A stretch of DNA of 64,000 bases from Bhargavaea cecembensis (GCF_000826125.2 NZ_LN651373.1:274981-338980), one strand, 5' to 3'. Positions 42,508 to 51,695 are shown, counted from the first letter of the stretch. The notes: generated from the sequence alone by a model not told the origin. Numbers and translations: made by a program.

Positions 42508-42657
42508 ATGTACGAACAATCCGCAGAACAAACGATGTTCCGATATGAATTGTCGCGTCTGGCCATGGATCATAAATACTGTGAAGACCATGAAATCCGA
42601 CTACTGATCGCTAATGACATGGAGTTGCTGGAATGTGCGCTTTGCGCCATTCAATGA
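42508..42657 (+). CDS. 49-residue small protein, paralogue 1
   Basis: ATG 42508 has GGAGG at 42496-42500. The product begins MYEQSAEQTMFRYELSRLAM and ends NDMELLECALCAIQ; it is predicted to be helical. A second copy with the same length and pattern is at 49561. The stop codon lies in the 5' arm of the terminator. The family is unknown to me. It may be an anti-sigma or kinase-inhibitor-like microprotein, but nothing in the sequence proves that. Confidence 0.6.
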   Translation: MYEQSAEQTMFRYELSRLAMDHKYCEDHEIRLLIANDMELLECALCAIQ

Positions 42658-42680
42658 CCGTCTCAGGAAGGTCTTTTTTA
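42656..42680 (+). terminator. Compact terminator overlapping the stop codon
   Basis: GACC / GGTC with an inner TC/GA step (42656-42673) and six T. Short but with a good U tract. Confidence 0.6.
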
Positions 42681-42690
42681 ACGAGCAGAT

Positions 42691-44523
42691 CTATGCGGAG
42701 CGGGAGTGTGACCCAATCCGACTTCCAATATTAAAGGGGGCTGTCCGATAAGTCCCTAAAATGATGAAGGAGGCGAAAAACAAATCGTTTTTCGCCTCCT
42801 TCCTTTTATTTTGAATATGTTTGGCAGAAGGCATCCGCAGGATGCCCGCCACTTTCAGGAAATTGTGGGCGAGTGCCAGGATTCCAAACTCCAAGTGAAC
42901 CTTATCCAGCCCTCGAAGATGGAATCGACGGAACGCCAAATTGCCCTTGAGATTCCCAAAAACTGTCTCCACTTCGATTTTCCGAAGGGCGTAGATCTGT
43001 TTTAGGGTTTCATCATCAAGGGCTTTTCTTGCCTTGGCCTTCAATTCCTCATAAATCGGATTCCAGTGAACCTGCCGGTTCCCTTTTGCCTTGGTGCACA
43101 GTGCTTTCAACGGGCAGTCACTGCAATCCTCGCACTCATAGATTTTGAAATCCTGGACGAAGCCAGACGCATTTTTCTTTTTCATGTATTTCTTGAAGCG
43201 GACTTTCCGTCCGTTCGGACAGACGAACAGATCATCCTCTTCGTGATACGCCCAGTTCTTGGCGTTGTATGCGTTTTTCTTATAACTGCGCGATTGTTCC
43301 TTCAGGTAGGTGTTATACGGGATTAGAAAATCGGCAACCGCTTCTCCGTCTTCCTCTCCGAGAAGATACAGGTAATTCTCCTCACTTCCATATCCCGCAT
43401 CCGCGACAATGCGCTTTGGCATCGGCAGCGCAGTTTCCCGGTAGGCTTCCATGTGTGGGATCAGACACCGGGTGTCTGTGGGCCGCTGGTGAACAGAATA
43501 GAAGAGAACAAATTGGTTTTCGGTGGCCATCTGGATATTGTATCCGGGCTTGAGCTGCCCGTTTTTCATATGATCTTCTTTCATCCGCATGAATGTGGCA
43601 TCCGGGTCTGTCTTCGAGTAGCTATTCCGGTCTTCTCCGCAAACCTCAAGCTGGGCAGCATATTTCTCTTTCCTCGGAATGAAGTCATCCCGGACCAACT
43701 TGAGCTTCCTGCGGATCATCGAGCGTTTTCTACGGATTCCCTTGCGGACCGCTGTATCTGTCTCTTTCTCACTTTTGTCCGTCAGGATCTCTTCCTGTCC
43801 TTCCAAACGGGAGACGGTCTCCATCAGTTCCTCCACCGAAGGATCACCTTCAGGCAGACTTCCCATTTCGAATCCCTCTGCCTCTGCAATCTCATGGATC
43901 TCCTGCAGGGTCTCGCTGATTTTCTTTTTCAGCTTTTCCTCGTATCCCAACACCGCTTTCTTGAATACAAAGGAATATTTATTGGCATCCGCCTCGATTT
44001 TCGTCCCATCGAGGAAGTAATTTTCAAAGTCAATGAAGCCGCGATGATGCAATTCCATCACCATCGCTTCGAATAAATCATCGATCATCTTGGGCATTCG
44101 GACCCCGCGGAACTCATTGATGGTCCGGTAGTCGGGAAGCTGGCCGGCGGCCAGCCACATAGCAGGAATGCTTTCCCTTGTCAGCTTTTCAATGCGCCGG
44201 CAGGAATATTCCTTTTGGGAGTAGGCGTAAAGAATGATCTTAAGCATCATCTTCGGGTGGTAAGAACTGCGGCCGCCTCCGGAATAATGCGCAATGAGCT
44301 GATCATCCGGAATCGTCTCGATCATTTCATCAATGACACGTGCCACATGGTCATCGGGAACCAGCGATTCGACATCGAAGATGGCGAAGGACTGGCGGTT
44401 ATCATAGGGCTTGAAGACAGGCGCCAACCGGCGTTTTGGACGTTTTTCCTCAGGCTTGTTCACCTCTGCCAAGATCTCCATTTCTGTGGTATACTCTGTT
44501 GTAGCAGTCTTCGGATTGCACAT
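42691..44523 (-). CDS. IS1182-family transposase
   Basis: 610 residues from ATG 44523 (AAGGAGCG upstream; the frame is open to 44565). An N-terminal block of transposase DUF772 type (VPDDHVARVIDEMIE, HPKMMLKIILYAYSQKEYSC), then the DDE region: FLDGTKIEADANKYSF, KPGYNIQMATENQF, RIVADAGYGSEENY, and the C-terminal KIEVETVFGNLKGNLAFRRF. A Cys-rich segment (CEDCSDCPLKALC) lies between. The frame has no stop inside the element: it reads through the left inverted repeat and ends 43 bp into flanking DNA (GTYRTAPFNIGSRIGSHSRS). The gene looks intact and possibly active. Confidence 0.9.
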   Translation of the reverse strand: MCNPKTATTEYTTEMEILAEVNKPEEKRPKRRLAPVFKPYDNRQSFAIFDVESLVPDDHVARVIDEMIETIPDDQLIAHYSGGGRSSYHPKMMLKIILYAYSQKEYSCRRIEKLTRESIPAMWLAAGQLPDYRTINEFRGVRMPKMIDDLFEAMVMELHHRGFIDFENYFLDGTKIEADANKYSFVFKKAVLGYEEKLKKKISETLQEIHEIAEAEGFEMGSLPEGDPSVEELMETVSRLEGQEEILTDKSEKETDTAVRKGIRRKRSMIRRKLKLVRDDFIPRKEKYAAQLEVCGEDRNSYSKTDPDATFMRMKEDHMKNGQLKPGYNIQMATENQFVLFYSVHQRPTDTRCLIPHMEAYRETALPMPKRIVADAGYGSEENYLYLLGEEDGEAVADFLIPYNTYLKEQSRSYKKNAYNAKNWAYHEEDDLFVCPNGRKVRFKKYMKKKNASGFVQDFKIYECEDCSDCPLKALCTKAKGNRQVHWNPIYEELKAKARKALDDETLKQIYALRKIEVETVFGNLKGNLAFRRFHLRGLDKVHLEFGILALAHNFLKVAGILRMPSAKHIQNKRKEAKNDLFFASFIILGTYRTAPFNIGSRIGSHSRSA

Positions 44524-44670
44524 AAAAAGATCGCTCCTTTGTGTGTGTTGTTGTGGTGACTCCATTCTACAAAAGGCAGCGGTCTTTTTCTATTTTTTTG
44601 AGAGAGATAAAAAACAAGAAAGGGGCTGTTACAGAAAGTCGTTTTTATCGACTTTCTGGACAGCCCCCTT
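42734..44670 (-). mobile_element. IS1182-type insertion sequence
   Basis: About 1.94 kb bounded by inverted repeats AAGGGGGCTGTCC (42734-42746) and its complement (44658-44670); the similarity extends a few bases further in (AAGTC). The right end also folds into a large hairpin (44622-44641 with 44649-44667), which would block transcription entering the element. I see no convincing target duplication in the flanks. The element separates a 49-codon gene from the YfcC carrier at 44757. Confidence 0.85.
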
Positions 44671-44756
44671 ACCTTATTTGATTGCCTTACTGAGTGTGCT
44701 TCACGAGGAAGTCTGCCATGAGCTTGTTTGTCCCTGCAGTGTTGTCTGCCTTTCAA

Positions 44757-46145
44757 TCAGAACGGTCCCCAGCCGATCCACACACCGATCATGAGATAGA
44801 TAGCGCCGATGACTGTCCAGATGAGCAAGAGCGGAGCGACGAACTTCGCCCACTTTGTCCACGGGACCCCTGCGACCGCAAGGCAGGCCATCAGAACGCC
44901 TGAAGTCGGTGTGATCACGTTGGTGAAGCCATCGCCCATTTTATATGCCTGAACGGCAACTTGGCGAGGGACCTCCATAATGTCTGCAAGGGGCGTCATA
45001 ATCGGCATGACGATGACTGCTTGACCGCTGCCGGATGTGACAAGGAAGTTAAACAGTTCGTTTGCGATGAACATGACGACTGCCCCGGCAGCGCTCGTGA
45101 ACGGGGTCATGAGCACCGCCATGCCTTCAACGATCGTGTCCAGGATTTTTCCGTTTTCAAGAATGACGACGATCGAGCGGGCCATCCCGATAATCAGGGC
45201 ACCATAGACGAGCCCCTTTGCTCCGTTGAAAAACTCCTCAACAAGTTTATTCGGCGTGATCCGGTCGATGATGGCGGTACCGACAGCAATGACGAGGAAG
45301 ATGGCCGCCATCTCGTTGAGACCCCATTGATGTTGGAAGACACCGTACACGTAAATTCCGATCCCGACGGCCAGCCAAATTAGGACAAGCTTATGGACAC
45401 CCGTCATTTCCTGCGTGCCGTCGACTTGCGCGTCTTTATCGACTTTCGGGAACGGATTGTCGCTCAGGACGCCCTTGGACGGGTCTTTCTGGATCTTCTT
45501 CGCGTACCAGAAAATATACAGCATCGTCACAAGCACGATTGTCGCGAAAATAATGATGCGGTAGCCGACTCCTGAGAAAATCGGTAGCTCTGCGATCTGC
45601 TGTGCGGTACCGGTCGTGAGAGGGTCCAGGAACGCCGTGGCAAATCCCGAGTAGGCACCGAGGTAAATGATAGAGACGCCGACGATCGCATCGAATTTCA
45701 TGGAGCGTGCGAGAATAATGCCAATCGGGATAAAGGCGATTACGGCGTTTACGACGATTCCGAGTGCGCCGAAAATAGAGAACAGGAGCATGACCCCGGC
45801 GATCAGGACGAGTTCTTTGTTTTTCGTCTTTTCGATCGTTTTCAGGATCAGCGCATCGATAGCGCCGGTTGCTTCAATGACGGCGAATGATCCGCCGATG
45901 ATGAGGACAAGGAAGATCAGCGGAGCGGCCGCGATCATCCCTTCCTGAATGGCGAGGAAGACATCCAGCAAGCTTGAAGAAGAGGACTCAATCTGTGAAT
46001 AACTGCCTGGCACGACAATCGTGGCGGCGTCTGTTTCCTGGCGTTCATATTCACCGGCCGGAACGACCCATGTCAGAACAGCAGCAAGCGCCAGGATGAT
46101 AAACAGGATGACATAGGCATCGGGTAACGCGAATTTCTTTTTCAT
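44757..46145 (-). CDS. YfcC-family membrane carrier
   Basis: 462 residues, about twelve helices. ILALAAVLTWVVPAGEYER near the start and the C-terminal NELFNFLVTSGSGQAVIVMPIMTPLADI are diagnostic of the YfcC family. It is divergent from the RpiR regulator and next to the N-acylamino acid genes, so it probably imports an N-acyl or D-amino acid. It is also a paralogue of the carrier at 33551. Confidence 0.87.
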   Translation of the reverse strand: MKKKFALPDAYVILFIILALAAVLTWVVPAGEYERQETDAATIVVPGSYSQIESSSSSLLDVFLAIQEGMIAAAPLIFLVLIIGGSFAVIEATGAIDALILKTIEKTKNKELVLIAGVMLLFSIFGALGIVVNAVIAFIPIGIILARSMKFDAIVGVSIIYLGAYSGFATAFLDPLTTGTAQQIAELPIFSGVGYRIIIFATIVLVTMLYIFWYAKKIQKDPSKGVLSDNPFPKVDKDAQVDGTQEMTGVHKLVLIWLAVGIGIYVYGVFQHQWGLNEMAAIFLVIAVGTAIIDRITPNKLVEEFFNGAKGLVYGALIIGMARSIVVILENGKILDTIVEGMAVLMTPFTSAAGAVVMFIANELFNFLVTSGSGQAVIVMPIMTPLADIMEVPRQVAVQAYKMGDGFTNVITPTSGVLMACLAVAGVPWTKWAKFVAPLLLIWTVIGAIYLMIGVWIGWGPF

Positions 46146-46198
46146 CGGAGAACCTCTCTTTCTATACCTCAGAGTAAATGAGTATTCGGAACATTTAA

Positions 46199-46247
46199 TT
46201 GACTAAGAATAGAATAAACCATATAATTTATTTAATCAATATTAAAT
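46199..46247 (+). promoter_or_regulatory. Promoter and operator of the rpiR-M20-racemase operon
   Basis: TTGACT (46199-46204), 17 bp, TATAAT (46222-46227). Immediately after the -10 lies a perfect dyad ATTTAAT-CAAT-ATTAAAT (46230-46247), well placed for repression by the RpiR protein encoded 28 bp downstream, and possibly for control of the divergent carrier. Confidence 0.75.
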
Positions 46248-46274
46248 CTGATAGTTTAAAAGAGGGGCTGTTTC

Positions 46275-47060
46275 ATGACTTACCGGGAAAAAGTAAAGAC
46301 ATCGTTTGAGATGCTGACCCCCGGCCTGAAAAAGGTTGGAGAGGCCCTAATGGCCAATCCAATTTTGTTTGCGACAAAACCGGCGCGCCAAATTGCAGAA
46401 ACATTGGGGGTAGGAGAAACGATGATTGTCCGTTTCTCCAAAGCGGTCGGATTCACAGGGTTTGGCGAACTGCAAAAAGACGTGCAACGGGCATTGATCG
46501 CCGGGCCGTCCTCACAAGAAGTCAGAGAGAGTTCATTCTCGGGTGTGATTAAAAGCGATATTCATAATCTCCGGCGCGCTGCAGATGATTTAGATACAGA
46601 AGCAGCCATGAAGATTGTGGAAACGGTCTCCGACGCGGAGAGCGTGCAAGTCGTCGGATACTATCAGTCATTTCCATTCGCACATTGGTTTACATTTTTG
46701 CTGAACACGATCAGAGAGAACGTCTCACTTTTTCGACCCGAAACCGAAATCGGAATTACAAAAAATGGGCCGTCGCATTGTGTGCTGATTTTTTCCTATT
46801 ATCGGTATGCGCTGGGAACCATTCGGCTCGCCGAAGAAGCCAGGGCCAACGGGAACCAGGTGGTCGTAATCACGGATTCATCGCTCTCCCCGGTTGTGCC
46901 GCTTGCCGATCAAGTGCTGGTGTTGCCCGGAGCCGAAAGGTCGGCACTTGAAAAAGGACCTGTCACTTTTTCGGTCATAAATGCGCTCCTTCTTCATATT
47001 GCGGAGAGAAGCGGCAAGTTGGATTTCATCAATCCGGGGAATCAGTATTTTATTCAATAA
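46275..47060 (+). CDS. MurR/RpiR-family regulator (HTH + SIS)
   Basis: 261 residues. An N-terminal RpiR helix-turn-helix (ARQIAETLGVGETMIVRFSK) is followed by a SIS domain from about residue 105 (VQVVGYYQSFPFAHWF, VLIFSYYRYALGTIRLAEEA, QVVVITDSSLSPVVPLADQVL). These regulators usually sense a phosphosugar or related metabolite. It leads the operon with the M20 hydrolase and racemase and is divergent from the YfcC carrier. Confidence 0.9.
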   Translation: MTYREKVKTSFEMLTPGLKKVGEALMANPILFATKPARQIAETLGVGETMIVRFSKAVGFTGFGELQKDVQRALIAGPSSQEVRESSFSGVIKSDIHNLRRAADDLDTEAAMKIVETVSDAESVQVVGYYQSFPFAHWFTFLLNTIRENVSLFRPETEIGITKNGPSHCVLIFSYYRYALGTIRLAEEARANGNQVVVITDSSLSPVVPLADQVLVLPGAERSALEKGPVTFSVINALLLHIAERSGKLDFINPGNQYFIQ

Positions 47061-47076
47061 TGAGGGGGAACTCAGA

Positions 47077-48210
47077 ATGAATGAACTGGAAGAGAAAGTA
47101 CAGGAGACATTTGATCATTTTCACACGCATCCGGAGCTGAGCTGGGAAGAAGTGGAGACGACCCAAAGGGTGGCCGAGCTGTTGGAAGAGGCGGGCTGCA
47201 AAGTGAGGACATTTGATGACTGTACGGGCGTGATTGGTGAGATCGGGAACTTTAGCGATGGGCATCCGGTAATCGCCGTGCGTGCCGACATGGATGCGCT
47301 GTATCAGGAAGTTCAAGGGGAAATGAGGGCGAACCATTCATGTGGCCATGATGCCCATATGACGATGGTGCTCGGCACGCTCTGGAATATCCAGAACCGG
47401 CCGGATATCCTTGAAAAGATCGGCGTGCGGTTCATTTTCCAGCCGGCTGAAGAAGTCGGAGCGGGGGCACTGAAACTCGTGGAAAAAGGGGTCGTTGATG
47501 ACGTGGACTACTATTATGGCATCCACCTTCGACCGGTACAGGAAACACCTGACGGGAAGGCAGCTCCTGCAATTGTCCACGGAGCGACAGGTTCCATCGC
47601 CTTTGAGATCAAAGGGGATGACGCACACGGGGCCCGGCCGCATCTGACCCATAACGCCGTGGAGATCGGTACCTATCTGATCAATGCGTTCCACACGATT
47701 CATCTCGACCCGAACATCGCCCACACAGCGAAAGTCACCCGCTTCCTCGCCGGCGGCCGGAACATCAATATCATTCCGGGCAGCGCACAGATGGCAATCG
47801 ATGTCCGGGCACAGACAAATGAATTGATGGAGCAGCTCCGGACAAGGATCCTGGAGATCATTCAGTCTGCCAGGGATTTGTTCAACGTGGCGATTAATAT
47901 CACCGAAGAAGCAGGCATCGCGGCGGCCGAAGTCAGTTCCGAGGCTGAGGGAATCGCAAGACAGGCGATTGTCCGCGCTCTCGGAGAAGAGAACTTAACC
48001 GACCCGATCATCACACCCGGCGGAGATGACTTCCATTTCTATACGATTAAAAGACCTCACGTGAAGGCAACGATGGTCGGCCTCGGGTGTGGCCTCGCGC
48101 CGGGACTCCATCACCCGGACATGGCGTTCAATCATGATGCCTTAATGAACGGAGTTAAAGTTTTGAGCGAAATCCTGAATCTGCATGCAGAAGGGGTGAG
48201 TGAAAAGTGA
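47077..48210 (+). CDS. M20-family N-acyl-amino acid amidohydrolase
   Basis: 377 residues from ATG 47077 (GAGGGGGA upstream; the frame is open back to 46981). A zinc amidohydrolase with HTHPELSWEE, the metal/catalytic AVRADMDALYQE, NHSCGHDAHMTMVLG, FIFQPAEEVGAGA and the dimerisation-domain GDDAHGARPH. In Geobacillus, an N-succinyl-amino acid hydrolase of this type is paired with an N-succinylamino acid racemase. The same pairing is seen here, so desuccinylation or deacetylation of L-amino acids is the likely reaction. Confidence 0.87.
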   Translation: MNELEEKVQETFDHFHTHPELSWEEVETTQRVAELLEEAGCKVRTFDDCTGVIGEIGNFSDGHPVIAVRADMDALYQEVQGEMRANHSCGHDAHMTMVLGTLWNIQNRPDILEKIGVRFIFQPAEEVGAGALKLVEKGVVDDVDYYYGIHLRPVQETPDGKAAPAIVHGATGSIAFEIKGDDAHGARPHLTHNAVEIGTYLINAFHTIHLDPNIAHTAKVTRFLAGGRNINIIPGSAQMAIDVRAQTNELMEQLRTRILEIIQSARDLFNVAINITEEAGIAAAEVSSEAEGIARQAIVRALGEENLTDPIITPGGDDFHFYTIKRPHVKATMVGLGCGLAPGLHHPDMAFNHDALMNGVKVLSEILNLHAEGVSEK

Positions 48211-49352
48211 AATCTGTAAAATTAAAGGAAGTCCGTCTGCACCATATCAACGTTTCATTAATTGCACCGTTTACAACGAGTTTCGGGACGATGGAGAACA
48301 AAGACGTTTGCCTGGTTGAAGTGGTGGACGAAACGGGCCGGTCCGGTTGGGGAGAGACCGCCACGAGCAATGAGCCGTATTACAACGAGGAAACGACCGA
48401 AACGGCTGCTTACATGCTGAAAGACTTTTTCATTCCTCGGCTTCTTCACCGGGAGATCGGGCATCCGTCAGAAGTACATGGCATGCTGGAGTTTGTTCGG
48501 CGAAACAATATCGCGAAGGCGGCCATCGAGACGGCAATCTGGGATGCATTTGCCAAGAAGAACGGCAAATCCATCGCAGAACTAATCGGAGGCACAAAAA
48601 AGGAGATCGAATCAGGCAAGAGCATCGGAATCCAAGAGAGCCCGGAAGCACTCGTCCGCAAAGTGGATCAGTATGTAAAGGAAGGATTCCGCAAAATTAA
48701 AGTGAAAATCAAGCCAGGCGCCGATATTGACTATATACGGGCGGTTCGGAAAGCTTTCCCGGACATTCCTCTGATGGCCGACGCCAACTCGGCATATACA
48801 CTTGAGGATATCGGTCACCTAAAGCAACTGGACGATTTTAACCTGCTCATGATCGAGCAGCCGCTGGCCCACGATGACATCATCGACCACGCGACCCTGC
48901 AAAAACAGATTGAAACTCCGGTCTGCCTGGATGAGAGCATTCATTCCTATGAAGATGCCAGAAAGGCAATCGAACTCGGCAGCTGCCGGATCATCAACAT
49001 CAAAATCGGACGGGTCGGCGGGTTGCAGGAGTCCAAGCGGATCCACGACCTGTGTATGGAAAAGGGAATCGATGTGTGGTGCGGAGGCATGCTGGAAACG
49101 GGCGTCGGACGGGCGCACAATATCCAGATGACGACGCTCCCGAACTTCACCATTCCTGGCGATACCGCTCCATCCAGCCATTACTGGAAGGAAGACATCG
49201 TCACACCGGAAATCGAAATGGAAGATGGGCTGATTCAAGTGCCGGATGGCGTGGGGATTGGGTATGAAATTGATCCAGAGAAGCTTGCAAAGGTGACCCA
49301 ATCGGTGGAGATGATCAGATCGACGAAGAGCCGGCATCCGATCCCGGAGTGA
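48207..49352 (+). CDS. N-acylamino acid racemase / o-succinylbenzoate synthase family
   Basis: 381 residues of the enolase superfamily, muconate-lactonizing subgroup. Acid/base lysines are in FRKIKVKIKPG (K-x-K) and IINIKIGRVGGLQES. Metal ligands are in MADANSAYT, MIEQPLAHDD and CLDESIHS, and WCGGMLETGVGRAHN is characteristic of the NSAR/OSBS family. GTG overlaps the M20 stop. No other menaquinone genes are nearby and an N-acyl hydrolase is, so racemisation of N-acylamino acids is more likely than the MenC reaction. Confidence 0.88.
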   Translation: MKSVKLKEVRLHHINVSLIAPFTTSFGTMENKDVCLVEVVDETGRSGWGETATSNEPYYNEETTETAAYMLKDFFIPRLLHREIGHPSEVHGMLEFVRRNNIAKAAIETAIWDAFAKKNGKSIAELIGGTKKEIESGKSIGIQESPEALVRKVDQYVKEGFRKIKVKIKPGADIDYIRAVRKAFPDIPLMADANSAYTLEDIGHLKQLDDFNLLMIEQPLAHDDIIDHATLQKQIETPVCLDESIHSYEDARKAIELGSCRIINIKIGRVGGLQESKRIHDLCMEKGIDVWCGGMLETGVGRAHNIQMTTLPNFTIPGDTAPSSHYWKEDIVTPEIEMEDGLIQVPDGVGIGYEIDPEKLAKVTQSVEMIRSTKSRHPIPE

Positions 49353-49374
49353 GCAGTCATACGCACATTAAGTG

Positions 49375-49413
49375 AGATGCCTGGGAAGGCCGGAAAGGCC
49401 ACCCGGGCATCTT
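49375..49413 (+). terminator. Terminator of the racemase operon
   Basis: AGATGCCTGGG pairs with CCCGGGCATCT (49375-49385 with 49402-49412) around an inner AAGGCC/GGCC helix, followed by a mixed T-rich tract. Confidence 0.7.
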
Positions 49414-49560
49414 CTTTGGTTTGTTCCGATATCCGGTCAGAGCTTGACTTTTTATTACAAGAAAGCTGTATTTACTGCAGATTGCCGACCCTGCAAGCAA
49501 GGTTTCCATTTCCACAATTCGGGAACAATAAAACAAGGACCAAGTCGGAGGGAGGCCGGG

Positions 49561-49710
49561 ATGATGGAGCATTCCGTGGAGTATATGATGTTCACATATG
49601 AGTTGTCCCGCTTGCATATAGATCATCGTCTTTGCCAGGACTACGAGATGCGACTGCAGATCGCAAGGGACATCGACCTGCTGGAACGGGCAATAGGTGA
49701 ATTGCAATGA
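49561..49710 (+). CDS. 49-residue small protein, paralogue 2
   Basis: Started at ATG 49561 or 49564; CGGAGGGAGG lies just upstream. It begins MMEHSVEYMMFTYELSRLHI and ends RDIDLLERAIGELQ. Same pattern as the 42508 protein: FxYELSRLxxDHxxCxDxExRLxIAxDxxLLE. Again the stop codon is inside the terminator stem, so the whole gene-terminator layout is duplicated. Function unknown. Confidence 0.6.
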   Translation: MMEHSVEYMMFTYELSRLHIDHRLCQDYEMRLQIARDIDLLERAIGELQ

Positions 49711-49732
49711 TCGTTTATGACGGTCATTTTTT
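49706..49732 (+). terminator. Terminator overlapping the stop codon
   Basis: An 8-bp stem (49706-49713 with 49721-49728, one wobble pair) followed by a run of T. Confidence 0.8.
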
Positions 49733-49768
49733 TTATTGGTGTTTGGAACCCTTGATGCTCATCCCCCT

Positions 49769-49831
49769 TCGCGTTATGAAAATAAAGGTGGATGCCCCGA
49801 AACTAAAGCTGGACCCTCCGAAACTAAAGCA
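49769..49831. repeat. Three-unit intergenic array, 21-bp period
   Basis: Units at 49769-49789 (degenerate), 49790-49810 and 49811-49831. The last two share CCGAAACTAAAGC. Exact 21-bp spacing without spacers. The rest of the 371-bp gap before the germination operon (49711-50081) holds no gene I trust. Confidence 0.6.
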
Positions 49832-50081
49832 AGAGTGCGCACAGACGTCCGGGTTCGCTTGTAATCAACACAATAGTAAGGGCGATGCGTTTCCTCCGAA
49901 TATATTTGAAAATTCCCCGCTCCGAGGGGCAACCCGACTGTCCCCAAGCATGTTGCTCAAGATTCTATAGATCAAAACTCATACCAACCCGCCCCACCAC
50001 GTATAACCCCACCCTCACTCTCCCATACTGACCAACAACCAATCTCGACCAGAGGTTGCGAGTCAGAAAGGGGAGTGTCGG

Positions 50082-51695
50082 ATGGGGTTTTTCAATTTGA
50101 ATAAGGATGCCGGCTCCTCGTCGTCTCCGTCGGGCGGGCAGGCCGTCGCCCCAGAAGCCGCTCTCCAGTCTTCGCTCGAGGAGAATCTCCGCGGGCTGAA
50201 GGCGACGCTCGGTCAGAGTTCTGATGTGATTTGCCGGGAGTTTATGATCGGCAACGATCAGCCGGTCAAGGCCGGTCTCCTTTATACGGACGGGTTGACG
50301 GATACGGCGGCTTTGCAGGATTTCATCCTGGAGTCGCTCATGCTGGATCTGCCTCCGAAGGACGAGCCGCAGTCCACGGATTCTCTCGTCACTGCGTTGA
50401 AAGACAGTGCGCTGACGGTCGGTGAAGTGAAGGAGGTCACGTCGGTCGCTGTTCTATTGAAGGGTCTTCTTTCCGGAGAGACGATTTTGTTGATTGACGG
50501 CAGTGCGACCGGCCTGATGGTTTCGAATAAGAAGTGGGTGGAGCGCGGGGTGACCGAGCCGAATTCCCAGACGGTCGTGAGAGGCCCGAGGGAGTCATTT
50601 TCGGAGAATATCCGGGTGAATACGGCGCTGATCCGCAGGCGGGTGAAAGATCCGAATCTGTGGATCGAGCCGAAGACGATCGGTGTCCGTTCCAAGACGA
50701 GTGTGGAATTGATGTATATCCACGGAGTCGTGGATGATCAGGTCCTGGACGAGCTGCGCCGGCGGCTGGACCGGATCGACATCGACGGGATCCTCGACAG
50801 CGGCCATGTGGAAGAGCTCATCCAGGACACCGGCTTTTCGGTGTTTCCGACGATCTTGAATACGGAGCGGCCGGATGTGACGGCGGCTGCGTTATTGGAG
50901 GGCCGGGTCGCGATTTTGGTTGATGGATCGCCGTTTGTTTTGGTCGTGCCGGCATTGTTCATGCAGTTCTTTCATTCTCCTGAGGATTTCACCCAGCGGG
51001 TCGGGTTCGCGAGTTTCGTCCGGCTGCTTCGTTATTTTTCCGCGGCGATTGCGTTGCTGATGCCGGCTTTGTTCATCGCCATTACGACATTCCATCCGAA
51101 TATGCTGCCGCCGCCTTTGCTGATCAGTCTGGCCGCTCAGCGGGAAGGGGTGCCGTTCCCGACGTTCATTGAAGCGATGCTGATGGAGATCGCGTTTGAA
51201 ATTTTGCGGGAGGCGGGTCTGCGGATGCCCCGTTCAATCGGTTCGGCCATTTCGATTGTCGGGGCGATGGTGATCGGGACGGCGGCGGTCGAGGCGGGTT
51301 TTATTTCGGCTGCGATCGTCATCATCGTTTCGATTACGGCGATCGCAAGTTTCGTGACGCCTGTGTATGACATGGGATTTGCCATCCGGCTTATGCGTTT
51401 CGGTTTTATGGTATTGGCGGCGGTTTTCGGCTTGTTCGGCATTACGATCGGGCTGATTGCCCTAGTTTTGCATCTGTGCGGCCGGCGTTCGTTCGGTGTG
51501 CCGTATTTGACTCCGATGGCGCCGTTCAACTGGTCCGGCCAGAAAGATGCCATCATCCGCCTGCCGATCTGGATGATGCGAAACCGCCCCCGTTTGATCA
51601 GCCGTCAGAATCCGGTGAGGCAACAGCCGATGGCGGATGCAAAGCCGAAGCCGCCGGGTTCCGGAAACTCGGAAGGAGCGGGAGAGAATGGGTAA
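50082..51695 (+). CDS. GerA-family spore germination protein (A subunit)
   Basis: 537 residues. A soluble N-terminal domain (about 1-290; LLYTDGLTDTAALQDFILES, NTALIRRRVKDPNLWIEPKTIG with VELMYIHGVVDD) is followed by five or so helices (FVRLLRYFSAAIALLMPALFI, RMPRSIGSAISIVGAMVIGTAAV). It is the A subunit of an inner-membrane germinant receptor of dormant spores. The acidic/Gly-rich tail is typical. The C-subunit gene starts inside its last codons. Receptors of this kind are made in the forespore under SigG. Confidence 0.93.
   Translation: MGFFNLNKDAGSSSSPSGGQAVAPEAALQSSLEENLRGLKATLGQSSDVICREFMIGNDQPVKAGLLYTDGLTDTAALQDFILESLMLDLPPKDEPQSTDSLVTALKDSALTVGEVKEVTSVAVLLKGLLSGETILLIDGSATGLMVSNKKWVERGVTEPNSQTVVRGPRESFSENIRVNTALIRRRVKDPNLWIEPKTIGVRSKTSVELMYIHGVVDDQVLDELRRRLDRIDIDGILDSGHVEELIQDTGFSVFPTILNTERPDVTAAALLEGRVAILVDGSPFVLVVPALFMQFFHSPEDFTQRVGFASFVRLLRYFSAAIALLMPALFIAITTFHPNMLPPPLLISLAAQREGVPFPTFIEAMLMEIAFEILREAGLRMPRSIGSAISIVGAMVIGTAAVEAGFISAAIVIIVSITAIASFVTPVYDMGFAIRLMRFGFMVLAAVFGLFGITIGLIALVLHLCGRRSFGVPYLTPMAPFNWSGQKDAIIRLPIWMMRNRPRLISRQNPVRQQPMADAKPKPPGSGNSEGAGENG

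Noticed and set aside
48207..49352. Menaquinone biosynthesis MenC as the sole role
   Set aside because: No other men genes are nearby, and the gene is translationally coupled to an N-acyl amidohydrolase, which favours N-acylamino acid racemisation.
49711..49970. Open frame of 87 codons after the second microprotein
   Set aside because: It starts inside the terminator and its middle is just the translated 21-bp repeat; no ribosome binding site.
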